The notes under the pieces: generated by a model
The model's database searches: none
What the model was told of the DNA's origin: nothing
Seen by the model: only the letters and a program-made list of their open reading frames with translations
In this document: positions 52,893-61,117 of the stretch, one piece after another
Layout of the letters: each line of letters starts with the position of its first letter
How positions within the stretch are numbered: position 1 is the first letter of the stretch
Position numbers and translations under genes: made by a program
Source of the DNA: Flavobacteriales bacterium
Lineage (GTDB): Bacteria; Bacteroidota; Bacteroidia; Flavobacteriales_D; Crocinitomicaceae
Assembly: GCA_947460825.1 (NCBI GenBank)
Contig: CANHHA010000003.1
Location: 49,852 to 113,851 of the forward strand
Length of the DNA stretch: 64,000 nucleotides
Direction: 5' to 3'

Positions 52893-54110
52893 CTATTCTA
52901 AAACGATGTTATTAAAAAACTTGATCGGACGGTCTGAATTCATAAATTTATTTCCCCCATAACACCTTGCCACAACTACGTGGGTTTCATTGATTAGAAG
53001 TCTTGTCCATACCAATCCCTCTGGATATACATCACTTAGGCCTTGTGTGAATTCCGTGCCATCATCTAAAAACCCCATAACATATGGGCTTTGAGGGGGA
53101 CTAGCAATAAACATCTCGGAATATTCAAGCAAAGAAAGGCTTGTATCGCGCTCTATATACTTTATCTCATACGTGTTCCCTTGCCCAAGTTCTTTGTAAG
53201 TAAATACGGTTTCACTTGTGCTTGGATTTGATGTTTTTCGTGCAAGTCCAGGCATGCTAAACTTAAGCCAGGTGGAATCAATTTGCTCCGCAAATTCAAA
53301 AGAGCGCATAGCTTTCAATGTCAGGGCTGCCTTACACGGCTTCTCGGACGTGGTGAGTTGGACGGGGCGTAGTTTAAACCCTTTTTCCCGCAACAAGTTT
53401 AGAATGCCTTTCTCCCCATACAAATGCCCTGCGCCAACTGCAAAAAAGACAGAATCGGTTAAACAATGACTGGCAATATTGATGGTCATCGAGGCGTTTC
53501 TTTGCTCAATTAGTTTTTTGTACGCGTCCTTGTTTCCAACTAAACCACCCTTAATCAGGCGGTCAATCAGATCAATTCTTCCCTCTAAATAAAGCGATTG
53601 TAATACTTGTTCCTCTGAAAGTCCAAGACGGAACCTGTTTTGTTGTTCTACAAACGGAATCTCTTCCACCGCTTTTGTTTGCTGTTCGATAGACTCAAGG
53701 GCCACAACGGGCATCTTTAATAATTCCGCTTTTTCTTGAAACCATGCATCCATGAATTGAGGCATACCGTCTTCATTGCCGTAATATGTTTCTGTAGGTT
53801 TACCGGAAGCGGTATACAGTTTTCCCTTTCGGTCTAATAATGGCATCGCCCGATTCGGGATCGGGTCTTTGTCGATAAACAAATCAAATACATTAACCTC
53901 AACGGCAAGGGAATTACATCGCAAAAGTGCTTCATATACTGAATCCGGGAAATCAAATACCGATTTATCATTCGTATGCAGTGTTCCAAAGAGGTATGAC
54001 CGGCCTTTAGGGCTATTAATCTCCCACAATAAGGTGCCCTTTGAATCATATGTTTGGGCATAATGGGCAAGGCTGTAAGCCAAACAAAGCGGGAATAAAA
54101 AGTACTTCAT
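52893..54110 (-). CDS. TraB/GumN-family protein
   Basis: 405 residues with a signal peptide (cleavage near HYAQ). It begins with LLWEINSPKGRSYLFGTLHT, the family's catalytic-like start, and a second motif VGAGHLYGEKGILNLLREKG occurs near residue 225. Both match TraB/GumN (ChaN-like fold), a putative metalloprotease or hydrolase of the periplasm. The last 130 residues form an unrelated beta domain. The gene starts three bases after hutI, so they are co-transcribed. Substrate unknown. Confidence 0.85.
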   Translation of the reverse strand: MKYFLFPLCLAYSLAHYAQTYDSKGTLLWEINSPKGRSYLFGTLHTNDKSVFDFPDSVYEALLRCNSLAVEVNVFDLFIDKDPIPNRAMPLLDRKGKLYTASGKPTETYYGNEDGMPQFMDAWFQEKAELLKMPVVALESIEQQTKAVEEIPFVEQQNRFRLGLSEEQVLQSLYLEGRIDLIDRLIKGGLVGNKDAYKKLIEQRNASMTINIASHCLTDSVFFAVGAGHLYGEKGILNLLREKGFKLRPVQLTTSEKPCKAALTLKAMRSFEFAEQIDSTWLKFSMPGLARKTSNPSTSETVFTYKELGQGNTYEIKYIERDTSLSLLEYSEMFIASPPQSPYVMGFLDDGTEFTQGLSDVYPEGLVWTRLLINETHVVVARCYGGNKFMNSDRPIKFFNNIVLE

Positions 54111-54113
54111 TGA

Positions 54114-55343
54114 TTAATTTACCATGGTGAACACGTGATTAGTTGCAAATGAATAAGGAAAAAAGGCGAGTGATGGCGACTCATTGGTGGCAATAAGTTT
54201 TCCTTTATACCCCTTAAATATGGCACCATGGGTGGTTTCAAGATCCATCGCAAACGCGGCATTAATGGTAAGTGCATTAAGTGCTTCTTCTGGCGTCAAT
54301 TTCATTTTTATACAGGCTAAAGACCATATAAAAAACAGGTTAAACGTTGGCGATGACCCAGGATTATAGTCACTGGCTAAGGCAATGGGTATTCCTTCCT
54401 CCATTAATTCCCTCGCAGGTGAAAAGGGAATGTTTAAATAAAATGAGCATGCCGGAAGTAAGGTCGCAATTGTTTTTCCGGATGTTAAAGCACGGATATC
54501 TTTTGCGTCTAATACTTCCAGGTGATCAACCGTTATTGCATTGTTTTTTACCGCCTCTTCAATCCCCCCAATAGCAGTGAATTGATTCACATGAACCTTT
54601 AACTTCATGTGCGTACCTTGAATAGCTTGAGCGATTAAATCAATGTCTACCGCATCAAAATAACCTGTTTCACAAAATAGGTCAATATAATCTGCCAGGC
54701 CTTCCGATATTACTTTGGGAATCCACTGATCCACTACTGCTTGAATAAAGCCTTGTTTGTTAGATCTAAACTCATCTGGCAGGGCATGGGCAGCTAAAAA
54801 CGTAGTTTTAATCGGTATATCAACTTGTGCTTTGATTCGTTTTATTACCCGTAACATCTTCAATTCATCGGATAGCGTGAGGCCATACCCGCTTTTGATT
54901 TCCAGGGCTCCTGTACCGCCAGCAATCAATGCTTGAACTCTAGGGAGAGAAATCTCAAACAGTTCGTTTTCAGAAAGCGCTTGCACGTGTTTCGCACTAT
55001 TTAATATTCCCCCACCCTTTGCTGCAATTTCTTGATAACTTAAGCCTTTAATTTTATCTACAAATTCTGTTTCTCTTGGCCTTGCAAATACGGTATGCGT
55101 ATGAGAATCACAAAATGCCGGTAAAACAAAGCGACCTGAATAATCGTAGATTTCCTCTGCCGGATATTCGCCGGAAACAAAGGACTCCATGCTGCCAAAA
55201 TCAATAACGGTATTGTTCTCAATAACCAAAAAAGCATTGGATATTATCGGAACGTGTTGAAATTCACGCCCTGTAAGTGGAGTAGTAGGGAGTGGTCTAA
55301 CTTGAACCAGCCCCTTTATATTGATATATACCTGTTTGGTCAT
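54114..55343 (-). CDS. hutI: Imidazolonepropionase
   Basis: 409 residues from the ATG at 55343, preceded by a TACCTTTG box six bases away. Amidohydrolase motifs: CDSHTHTVFARPRETEF with the metal ligands His81 and His83, FLAAHALPDEF, VHVNQF and ASDYNPGSSPTFN. It opens the imidazolone ring in histidine degradation. No hutH, hutU or hutG is beside it. The downstream gene is an unrelated TraB/GumN protein. Confidence 0.94.
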   Translation of the reverse strand: MTKQVYINIKGLVQVRPLPTTPLTGREFQHVPIISNAFLVIENNTVIDFGSMESFVSGEYPAEEIYDYSGRFVLPAFCDSHTHTVFARPRETEFVDKIKGLSYQEIAAKGGGILNSAKHVQALSENELFEISLPRVQALIAGGTGALEIKSGYGLTLSDELKMLRVIKRIKAQVDIPIKTTFLAAHALPDEFRSNKQGFIQAVVDQWIPKVISEGLADYIDLFCETGYFDAVDIDLIAQAIQGTHMKLKVHVNQFTAIGGIEEAVKNNAITVDHLEVLDAKDIRALTSGKTIATLLPACSFYLNIPFSPARELMEEGIPIALASDYNPGSSPTFNLFFIWSLACIKMKLTPEEALNALTINAAFAMDLETTHGAIFKGYKGKLIATNESPSLAFFPYSFATNHVFTMVN

Positions 55344-55349
55344 TACAAT

Positions 55350-55357
55350 CAAAGGTA
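55350..55357 (-). promoter_or_regulatory. Candidate -7 element (TACCTTTG) before hutI
   Basis: Exact TAnnTTTG on the minus strand, six bases before the hutI ATG at 55343. No -33 was seen at the usual distance. Confidence 0.4.
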
Positions 55358-55590
55358 ATATTAATAGACCAAGCGGGGGACAGCCCAGTAGAAAATTCAA
55401 CTAAAACTAGTATTTAATACGGATAAAAGAATTGGGGAAAGAACGCGGAATCAGCGCAAAGAGAAGGCGCCGTATTTGACGCCACATGCCCTTCTGCCTG
55501 GGCACGCTATTGCTCCGTTTGGTTTTTTAGTGCCTCTAATGTTTGTATTGTCGAACCATTTCAACTCAAGAGCGAGAATCAGAATGAAGA

Positions 55591-55641
55591 AAAAAAGCAG
55601 AGTCGTGTTTCGCTTTCGTTCTCACACTCACTCTGCTTTTT
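55591..55641 (-). terminator. Terminator downstream of tRNA-Leu
   Basis: Inverted arms (AGCAGAGT at 55596-55603 and ACTCTGCT at 55630-55637), extended by A/T pairs to about 12 pairs, with inner GTG/CAC pairing. Read on the minus strand, the hairpin ends in a T run, directly after the tRNA 3' end. The loop is large (26 bases). Confidence 0.75.
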
Positions 55642-55642
55642 G

Positions 55643-55724
55643 TACCCCGGGCCGGAATCGAACCGGCACTCCCGAAAGAACAGGATTTTGAATCCAGCGC
55701 GTCTACCAGTTCCGCCACCGGGGC
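55643..55724 (-). tRNA. tRNA-Leu (anticodon CAA)
   Basis: 82 bases. The acceptor stem starts GCCCCGG and pairs with CCGGGGT, with a G-U at the first pair and discriminator A. Anticodon loop TTCAAAA gives CAA (codon UUG). It is a class II tRNA with a long variable arm, and the T arm is GCCGG/CCGGC. The second pair of the anticodon stem is a U-U mismatch (CTGGA with TCCTG). CCA is not encoded. Confidence 0.95.
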
Positions 55725-55772
55725 CTCATAATGAGGGGTCAAATATACAATAATTCTAAGAAATAAAAAGAC

Positions 55773-56612
55773 CTATCTAAGGATGGTCAGTGAAGAAAAC
55801 TGATTACACCAGGTACCGTTTTCATCTTTAGCCGTAAAATAATACTGATAGGTACCCGCTGGAGCAGGATCGCCATTCAATAATGTCCCATTCCATTTAA
55901 AGTTAGGATCCGTTGAAGAATAAACAAGTTTATTTGCCGCATCCAAAACAACTACATTAAAATCCGTTAACCCCTGCGGGTCAAGAGAAAGTGCGTCATT
56001 TATGCCATCTCCGTTTGGTGTTATTGCATTCGGCATGACAATCCTCTTTTTAACACTTGATTTTTCTGTCGGAAGCACCTCGGTTAATGCGATGGGCTTT
56101 GGAGAATTATTTACGATTATGGCAGAAGGATTTGGTGCTTTCATGGGTTCTTGCGCTACCGATAAGAGCGCATTGGATGATTCATTCTTTGGAACAACAA
56201 GATTATGATCTTCTTCTGTATTAACGCTCGGGGCTCCTTCTTCTACGGCGCCAAATACGGATTTTATGCCGGGTTCGGTTTTTAAATTACCCGTATGGCG
56301 GTTGTTTCTTTCCTCTTTACTAAATGCTTTGGGGGTGATTTCTGTTTTTGAAGTCTTATTCGTTATTTCAGGGGTGTGCTTCTCCCTTTTGACTGTTGCG
56401 GGTTTTTCATTACTCGCGGTAAAATAAACCACACCTACCACAATGGCAACAACAGAACTTACGATGCCAATCCAAGCGCTAAGGCCAAGACCAGCACTTC
56501 CAGAAGAAAGGCCCGCTTGTGTGGAAACACTTTTCCACAAGGCTGGATTAACCGGCAATTCGTGGTTGCCAAGTTTTTCTTTCAATACCGATTCAAAGGT
56601 CTCTTTTTCCAT
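55773..56612 (-). CDS. Membrane-anchored putative anti-sigma protein with T9SS type B (CHU_C) C-terminal domain
   Basis: 279 residues. The N-terminal cytosolic part is short (MEKETFESVLKEKL; about 1-43), followed by one transmembrane helix (about 44-66) and a Lys/Thr/Pro-rich periplasmic linker. From residue 190 there is a CHU_C-like domain: VMPNAITPNGDGINDAL, LVYSSTDPNFKWNGTLL and PAGTYQYYFTAKDENG. It starts one base after the ECF sigma stop, as anti-sigma genes do. The unusual point is a T9SS-type sorting domain on a protein with an uncleaved N-in anchor and no signal peptide. It could sense T9SS or simply use the domain as a periplasmic ligand fold. Anti-sigma function is inference from position. 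Confidence 0.7.
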   Translation of the reverse strand: MEKETFESVLKEKLGNHELPVNPALWKSVSTQAGLSSGSAGLGLSAWIGIVSSVVAIVVGVVYFTASNEKPATVKREKHTPEITNKTSKTEITPKAFSKEERNNRHTGNLKTEPGIKSVFGAVEEGAPSVNTEEDHNLVVPKNESSNALLSVAQEPMKAPNPSAIIVNNSPKPIALTEVLPTEKSSVKKRIVMPNAITPNGDGINDALSLDPQGLTDFNVVVLDAANKLVYSSTDPNFKWNGTLLNGDPAPAGTYQYYFTAKDENGTWCNQFSSLTILR

Positions 56613-56613
56613 A

Positions 56614-57138
56614 TTATCTTTCTTCTATACGTTGTCTTAAGTAAGCTCTAGCTCTTAAATATTGGGATTTTGATGTGCTTTCGGAAATATTCAGTTGTTC
56701 AGCAATTTCTTGATGTGAATACCCTTCGATGGCAAACAAATTAAATACCACACGATACCCTGTCGGCATTTTTTGAATCAAGGCAATCAAATCTTCCGCC
56801 ATTAATTGCGAAGAGATTTCTTCTTTTACCTCAATGCGATACGAAACATCGTCTATGTTTCTGTCAGTTACGAAGCGTTGATTCTTTCGGAGTTGATCAA
56901 GGCAACTATTTACCATAATCCTTCGGATCCATCCTTCGAGTGGACCTTCCGCTTTAAAATCCGATAGTTTATTAAACACCTTAACCATACCTATCTGAAA
57001 CACATCTTCTGTTTCGGCGTGGTCCTTCATATACCGCGCACAAACCGCCAACATTTTAGGAGCAAACTTGTCAAACAACGCTTTTTGAGCCCTTGGTTTA
57101 CCGTTCAAACATTCCTGCACAAGTAACGCATCTTCCAT
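56614..57138 (-). CDS. ECF RNA polymerase sigma factor
   Basis: 174 residues. Region 2 (about 10-80) has ALFDKFAPKMLAVCARYMKD and DVFQIGMVKVFNKL; region 4 (about 115-170) has MPTGYRVVFNLFAIEGYSHQ and the helix-turn-helix EIAEQLNISESTSKSQYLRA. It controls an unknown regulon with the membrane protein encoded immediately downstream. No FecR/TonB pair is nearby. Confidence 0.93.
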   Translation of the reverse strand: MEDALLVQECLNGKPRAQKALFDKFAPKMLAVCARYMKDHAETEDVFQIGMVKVFNKLSDFKAEGPLEGWIRRIMVNSCLDQLRKNQRFVTDRNIDDVSYRIEVKEEISSQLMAEDLIALIQKMPTGYRVVFNLFAIEGYSHQEIAEQLNISESTSKSQYLRARAYLRQRIEER

Positions 57139-57185
57139 GGGCTCGCGACTATTGACTATTTTTGAATAATAAAGGTTGCATAGAC

Positions 57186-58424
57186 ATGGGAAAGGTACAT
57201 ATTTTAATTTTGTTTATTTTTAATTCGTGGCTGGGCAGTTCGGTTGATTGGGCGCAAGGTAATCCAGTAATCCATTATCATGCAGTGCTGCAACTCAACG
57301 ACCGAAGAGCTATACCATTTGAAGTTACCTATACCGCTGGAAAACAACCTAGCCTATCGATACACAATGGCGAGGAACGCATCGATTTACGCTTTTTAGG
57401 TGAAAAAAACGATTCGGTTTACATGGAATTCCCTGAAATTGCGGGGAAAATCATCTTTCACAAGCAAACCTTAAGCGGACGATGGATCAATTTAAACAAG
57501 TCGAATGCCACTTCACATCCCTTCCAGTTTTATCCGGTGGCGGAAGGGGTGGACCCCCGGTTCGATTCACGGTTAGATCTTGTTTTTCCGATATTCGAAG
57601 GAACCTATGATGTGATTTTCACGGATTCCGAAGGCGACGCTCAGGCCATTGGAATATTTAAACAGCAAGGCAGTAAAATAGCAGGGACATTCCGTACAGA
57701 AACTGGCGATTACCGGTATTTAGCTGGCGGGTTTTTTAATGGGGTCATGAAGTTGAGTTGCTTTGATGGGGTGCATGCATTTTTATTCGAAGCGGCATTG
57801 GATGCGGATGACTCTACCGTAATGCGTGGAAACTTCTATTCTGGTAGTAAATATCATGCAACTTGGACGGGTGTTTTAAACCCAAACGCCACGCTAACTC
57901 CCCCAAATGCAATAAGCTGGCCCAATGAACCCTTGGCGGCATTAAACATCACTATAAAAAACAAGAGGGGAAAAGAAAAGATCCTAGACACCGAGTTCTT
58001 TCATGGAAAACCAAGCGTGATTCAACTCATGGGGACGTGGTGTCCGAATTGCCTAGATGAAAGCAACTATTTCATTGAACTAAGTAAACAAAGCCCGTTT
58101 AAGGACATTCGTTTTATTGGAATTGGGTTTGAACATGGCAACTCAGATAAAGACCGCATGGCACGTTTGAAGAAATATCAAAAAAAAATGGGTTTTACCT
58201 ATCCCTTATATTTAGGGGGTGGGGCTTCTACTAAAGAGGCTCATGCTGTTTTTAATCAGCTGAATGGTGTTTTCTCTTTTCCAACGACCATTTTTCTGGA
58301 TAAAAAAGGGCGAATTGTACAGGTGAATTCGGGATTTGATGGCCCAGCCACCGGTGTGTTTTATAAATCGATGCAAGAAGAAACAGAACGTTTATTGTTA
58401 AAATTACTCCAGGCGGATGAATAG
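57186..58424 (+). CDS. Secreted thioredoxin-fold protein with beta N-domain
   Basis: 412 residues from the ATG at 57186, which begins a signal peptide (cleavage near DWAQ); a TTG 24 bases upstream is less likely. The N-terminal 240 residues form a beta-rich domain. The C-terminal part is TlpA-like: LMGTWCPNCLDESNYF (Cys286 and Cys289) and, later, SFPTTIFLDKKGRIVQ with the cis-Pro. A family with this DUF4369-like N-domain plus thioredoxin layout is common in Bacteroidota. It acts as a periplasmic disulphide reductase, partner unknown. It is divergent from the sigma factor gene. Confidence 0.85.
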   Translation: MGKVHILILFIFNSWLGSSVDWAQGNPVIHYHAVLQLNDRRAIPFEVTYTAGKQPSLSIHNGEERIDLRFLGEKNDSVYMEFPEIAGKIIFHKQTLSGRWINLNKSNATSHPFQFYPVAEGVDPRFDSRLDLVFPIFEGTYDVIFTDSEGDAQAIGIFKQQGSKIAGTFRTETGDYRYLAGGFFNGVMKLSCFDGVHAFLFEAALDADDSTVMRGNFYSGSKYHATWTGVLNPNATLTPPNAISWPNEPLAALNITIKNKRGKEKILDTEFFHGKPSVIQLMGTWCPNCLDESNYFIELSKQSPFKDIRFIGIGFEHGNSDKDRMARLKKYQKKMGFTYPLYLGGGASTKEAHAVFNQLNGVFSFPTTIFLDKKGRIVQVNSGFDGPATGVFYKSMQEETERLLLKLLQADE

Positions 58425-58442
58425 CATATATATTCTAATCCC

Positions 58443-58450
58443 TACCTTTG
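58443..58450 (+). promoter_or_regulatory. Candidate -7 element (TACCTTTG) of yicC-gmk-nadD
   Basis: Exact TAnnTTTG 16 bases before the yicC ATG at 58467. No clear -33. Confidence 0.45.
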
Positions 58451-58466
58451 AGCAAAAAGAAGCAGC

Positions 58467-59330
58467 ATGTGGTCAATGACGGGTTTTGGAAAAAGTAGCG
58501 GTGTATTTAAAGGGAAGAAGCGTTCCATTGAAATTCGGTCGTTAAATGGAAAGGGCCTAGACCTAACGGTAAAAGTTCCATCTGCTTTCCGCAGCATTGA
58601 ATCGATCATTCGAACCGAAATCGGACAGTCCTTAGAACGCGGGAAAATTGACGTGGGCTTATACCTTGAAGACAGCACGAATACAAAAGTGAGTAATATT
58701 GATTTTGCCCTTGCAAAAGCATACATAGCAGACATTAAGCAATTAATTAGCGAAGAATCACTTGAACCCGCTGAGTGGATTGGAACGCTTACCTCATTGC
58801 CCGGTGTAATTAAACAACCCTCAGAAGAAATTACGGCAGAAGAACAGGAGTTTATTCTCAGTTTATTAAGCGAGGCCATTCAATCTGCAATAAGCTTTCG
58901 AAAGACAGAGGGCAAGACCTTGAGTGTTGACTTAGAGTCTTCCTTACTTCAAATTGAAACCTTGGTTTCGCAACTTGAACCCTTTGAAAAGGAACGTATT
59001 TTGGCTGCTCGAACACGATTGGAACAGGCAGTAAAAGAAATCGACAACCAAGACATTCAGAATCGGGTGGAGCAAGAGCTTCTGTTCTACATGGATAAGC
59101 TTGATGTTTCTGAAGAAAAAATAAGATTGAGTAGCCACATTACTTATTTTAGAGAAACCATGGCATCGAATGAATCCAGCGGGAAAAAACTTGGGTTTAT
59201 TGTACAGGAAATGGGAAGAGAAATCAACACCTTGGGCAGTAAAAGCAGTCATGCAATGATGCAACGAATGATTGTGGAAATGAAAAATCACCTAGAAAAA
59301 ATCAAAGAACAGGTTCAAAATGTCCTCTAA
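58467..59330 (+). CDS. yicC: YicC-family endoribonuclease
   Basis: 287 residues. It begins MWSMTGFGKSSG and RSLNGKGLDLTVKVP, the family hallmark. The C-terminal block KLGFIVQEMGREINTLGSKS ends at ENHLEKI-like helices. YicC proteins are metal-dependent endoribonucleases that act on small RNAs in E. coli. It overlaps gmk by 11 bases and forms an operon with gmk and nadD. Confidence 0.93.
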   Translation: MWSMTGFGKSSGVFKGKKRSIEIRSLNGKGLDLTVKVPSAFRSIESIIRTEIGQSLERGKIDVGLYLEDSTNTKVSNIDFALAKAYIADIKQLISEESLEPAEWIGTLTSLPGVIKQPSEEITAEEQEFILSLLSEAIQSAISFRKTEGKTLSVDLESSLLQIETLVSQLEPFEKERILAARTRLEQAVKEIDNQDIQNRVEQELLFYMDKLDVSEEKIRLSSHITYFRETMASNESSGKKLGFIVQEMGREINTLGSKSSHAMMQRMIVEMKNHLEKIKEQVQNVL

Positions 59331-59904
59331 GCCCTTACGTCTTGGTAAGTCAATTATTGTCTCAGCACCATCCGGCGCAGGAAAAACAACCATTGTGCAT
59401 AGATTAATGACAGAAATACCCACTTTGGCCTTTTCAATTTCAGCATGCTCTAGAAATGCGCGGCCGATGGAAAAAGAGGGTAAGGATTATTATTTTCTGG
59501 GGGTGGAAGGCTTTAAAAAAGCGATCGAAAACCAAGAATTCATTGAATGGGAAGAAGTGTATACCGATCATTATTATGGGACCTTAAGGCAAGAGGTTCA
59601 GCGCTTATGGGATGATGGCAAGGTGATTATTTTCGACGTAGATGTGGTCGGCGGACTAAATTTGAAAGCGTTATTTAAAGAACATGCGTTATCTGTTTTT
59701 ATAAAACCTCCGAGCGTGGAGATTCTTGAAAAAAGACTGCGCGCAAGAGAAACGGAAAGCGAAGAACGAATAGCCCTAAGAATTAAAAAATCGGCGTGGG
59801 AGCTTTCACAAGCCGAATCGTTTGATGTTTGTATACTCAATGACGACTTAGAAAAAGCAGTATCCGACGCAAAAATCCGGGTAAAACGGTTTATCTCCTC
59901 ATGA
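59320..59904 (+). CDS. gmk: Guanylate kinase
   Basis: 194 residues. P-loop SAPSGAGKTT (15-24), then SACSRNARPMEKEGKDYYF and the lid ARETESEERIALRIKK. It phosphorylates GMP to GDP. Complete and typical in length. Overlaps yicC by 11 and nadD by four bases. Confidence 0.97.
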   Translation: MSSKPLRLGKSIIVSAPSGAGKTTIVHRLMTEIPTLAFSISACSRNARPMEKEGKDYYFLGVEGFKKAIENQEFIEWEEVYTDHYYGTLRQEVQRLWDDGKVIIFDVDVVGGLNLKALFKEHALSVFIKPPSVEILEKRLRARETESEERIALRIKKSAWELSQAESFDVCILNDDLEKAVSDAKIRVKRFISS

Positions 59905-60491
59905 AAATAGGCTTGTTTTTTGGTTCGTTCAACCCCATTCATACGGGGCATCTCATCTTGGCAGAAGGGATAATGAATGAAACAGATTTGGATCAGGTGT
60001 GGTTTGTGGTAACTCCACACAATCCCACCAAAAAAAAAGGAAACTTATTAGCGGATCATCACCGATTAAATATGGTGAGAGATGCGATTCATGAAAACTT
60101 AAAGTTTCGGGCTTCTGATATTGAATTCCACCTCACCCAACCCAACTATACGGCCATTACCCTGACTCATTTAAGAGAAAAAAACCCGGAACATACATTC
60201 TCATTGATTGTTGGTGAAGATAATTTAAGGGGAATGAATAGTTGGTATAACGCCGAATTTATTCGGTCCAATTTCAGAATCTTAGTTTATCCGCGAAGTG
60301 TTCAAGCGGATGAGTCCGTGAGCATAGCCGAAAATTCAACGGGAGGAAATATTGAGTATTTATCAAATGTGCCTGCCCTAGAATTATCTTCTAGTCAAAT
60401 TAGAGCCTTGATTAAACAGCAAAAAAGCATAAAATACATGGTGCCAGAATCTGTAGAACGGATGATTATGGAAATGGGGTTTTATCGCTAA
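59901..60491 (+). CDS. nadD: Nicotinate-nucleotide adenylyltransferase
   Basis: 196 residues with FFGSFNPIHTGHL (6-18), a variant of the GxFxPxHxGH nucleotidyl-transferase motif, WFVVTPHNP and late LELSSSQIRALIKQQ, which holds the ISSTxIR-type signature. It makes nicotinate adenine dinucleotide for NAD synthesis. Converges with the TrmH-family gene with a four-base overlap. Confidence 0.95.
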   Translation: MKIGLFFGSFNPIHTGHLILAEGIMNETDLDQVWFVVTPHNPTKKKGNLLADHHRLNMVRDAIHENLKFRASDIEFHLTQPNYTAITLTHLREKNPEHTFSLIVGEDNLRGMNSWYNAEFIRSNFRILVYPRSVQADESVSIAENSTGGNIEYLSNVPALELSSSQIRALIKQQKSIKYMVPESVERMIMEMGFYR

Positions 60492-61036
60492 TCTGCTTTT
60501 AGTGCAGGGTTTAATAAGGTTGCACACTCCCATAAAACCACACCAACACATACACTGACATTTAAGCTGTGTTTGGTTCCAAACTGAGGAATCTCAAGTA
60601 CCCCATCACATTGGTCTATGACGTCTTGATTTACTCCGTTTACTTCATTGCCAAAAACCAAGGCAATTCGCGAATCAAGCCGTTTTTTCAAGTGTTGTAG
60701 GTATATGGTTTCCTCTGCCTGCTCAAGGGCATATATCGTGTAGCCCGCTGTTTTTAGTTTACGAATGGCGTCTAAGGTGTTAGAAACATAGCTCCAAGAA
60801 ACGGTTTCTGTTGCGCCCAATGCGGTACGGTGAATGTCTCTATGTGGCGGCACGGGGGTGATTCCGCACAACATGATCTCTTGTATGTTAAAAGCATCCG
60901 ATGTTCTGAATACGGACCCCACGTTTTCGAAGGACCGAATATCATCTAACACCACCACCACGGGCAGCTTTTCTTGTGTTGAAAATTCTTCTGGAGAGCA
61001 CCTGTTTAATTCCCAAAGTTTTAGTTTTTTGTTCAT
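60488..61036 (-). CDS. TrmH-family (SpoU) RNA methyltransferase
   Basis: 182 residues. Motif 1: VLDDIRSFENVGSVFRTSDA; motif 2: IALVFGNEVNGV; motif 3: EIPQFGTKHSLNVSVCVGVV. These bind SAM in the trefoil knot. It methylates the 2'-OH of a tRNA or rRNA residue; the target cannot be assigned. It is divergent from mutS. Confidence 0.92.
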   Translation of the reverse strand: MNKKLKLWELNRCSPEEFSTQEKLPVVVVLDDIRSFENVGSVFRTSDAFNIQEIMLCGITPVPPHRDIHRTALGATETVSWSYVSNTLDAIRKLKTAGYTIYALEQAEETIYLQHLKKRLDSRIALVFGNEVNGVNQDVIDQCDGVLEIPQFGTKHSLNVSVCVGVVLWECATLLNPALKAD

Positions 61037-61117
61037 GTTGATAAGTCCTTTGTGCTTAATTTTGATTTTCGGGTAAGTCCTCCTAATTTAGATGCTAAAT
61101 TCCGAAATCTAACTCAT

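Noticed and set aside
55476..55691. Open frame between hutI and tRNA-Leu
   Set aside because: It extends into the tRNA and its terminator and has no recognisable protein features. Apart from the terminator, I see only short weak hairpins between 55358 and 55590.
58442..58879. 145-codon antisense frame inside yicC
   Set aside because: It is the mirror of yicC codon structure, with no start context or homology.
59598..60020. 140-codon antisense frame across gmk and nadD
   Set aside because: It spans two confident genes on the other strand and has no own signals.
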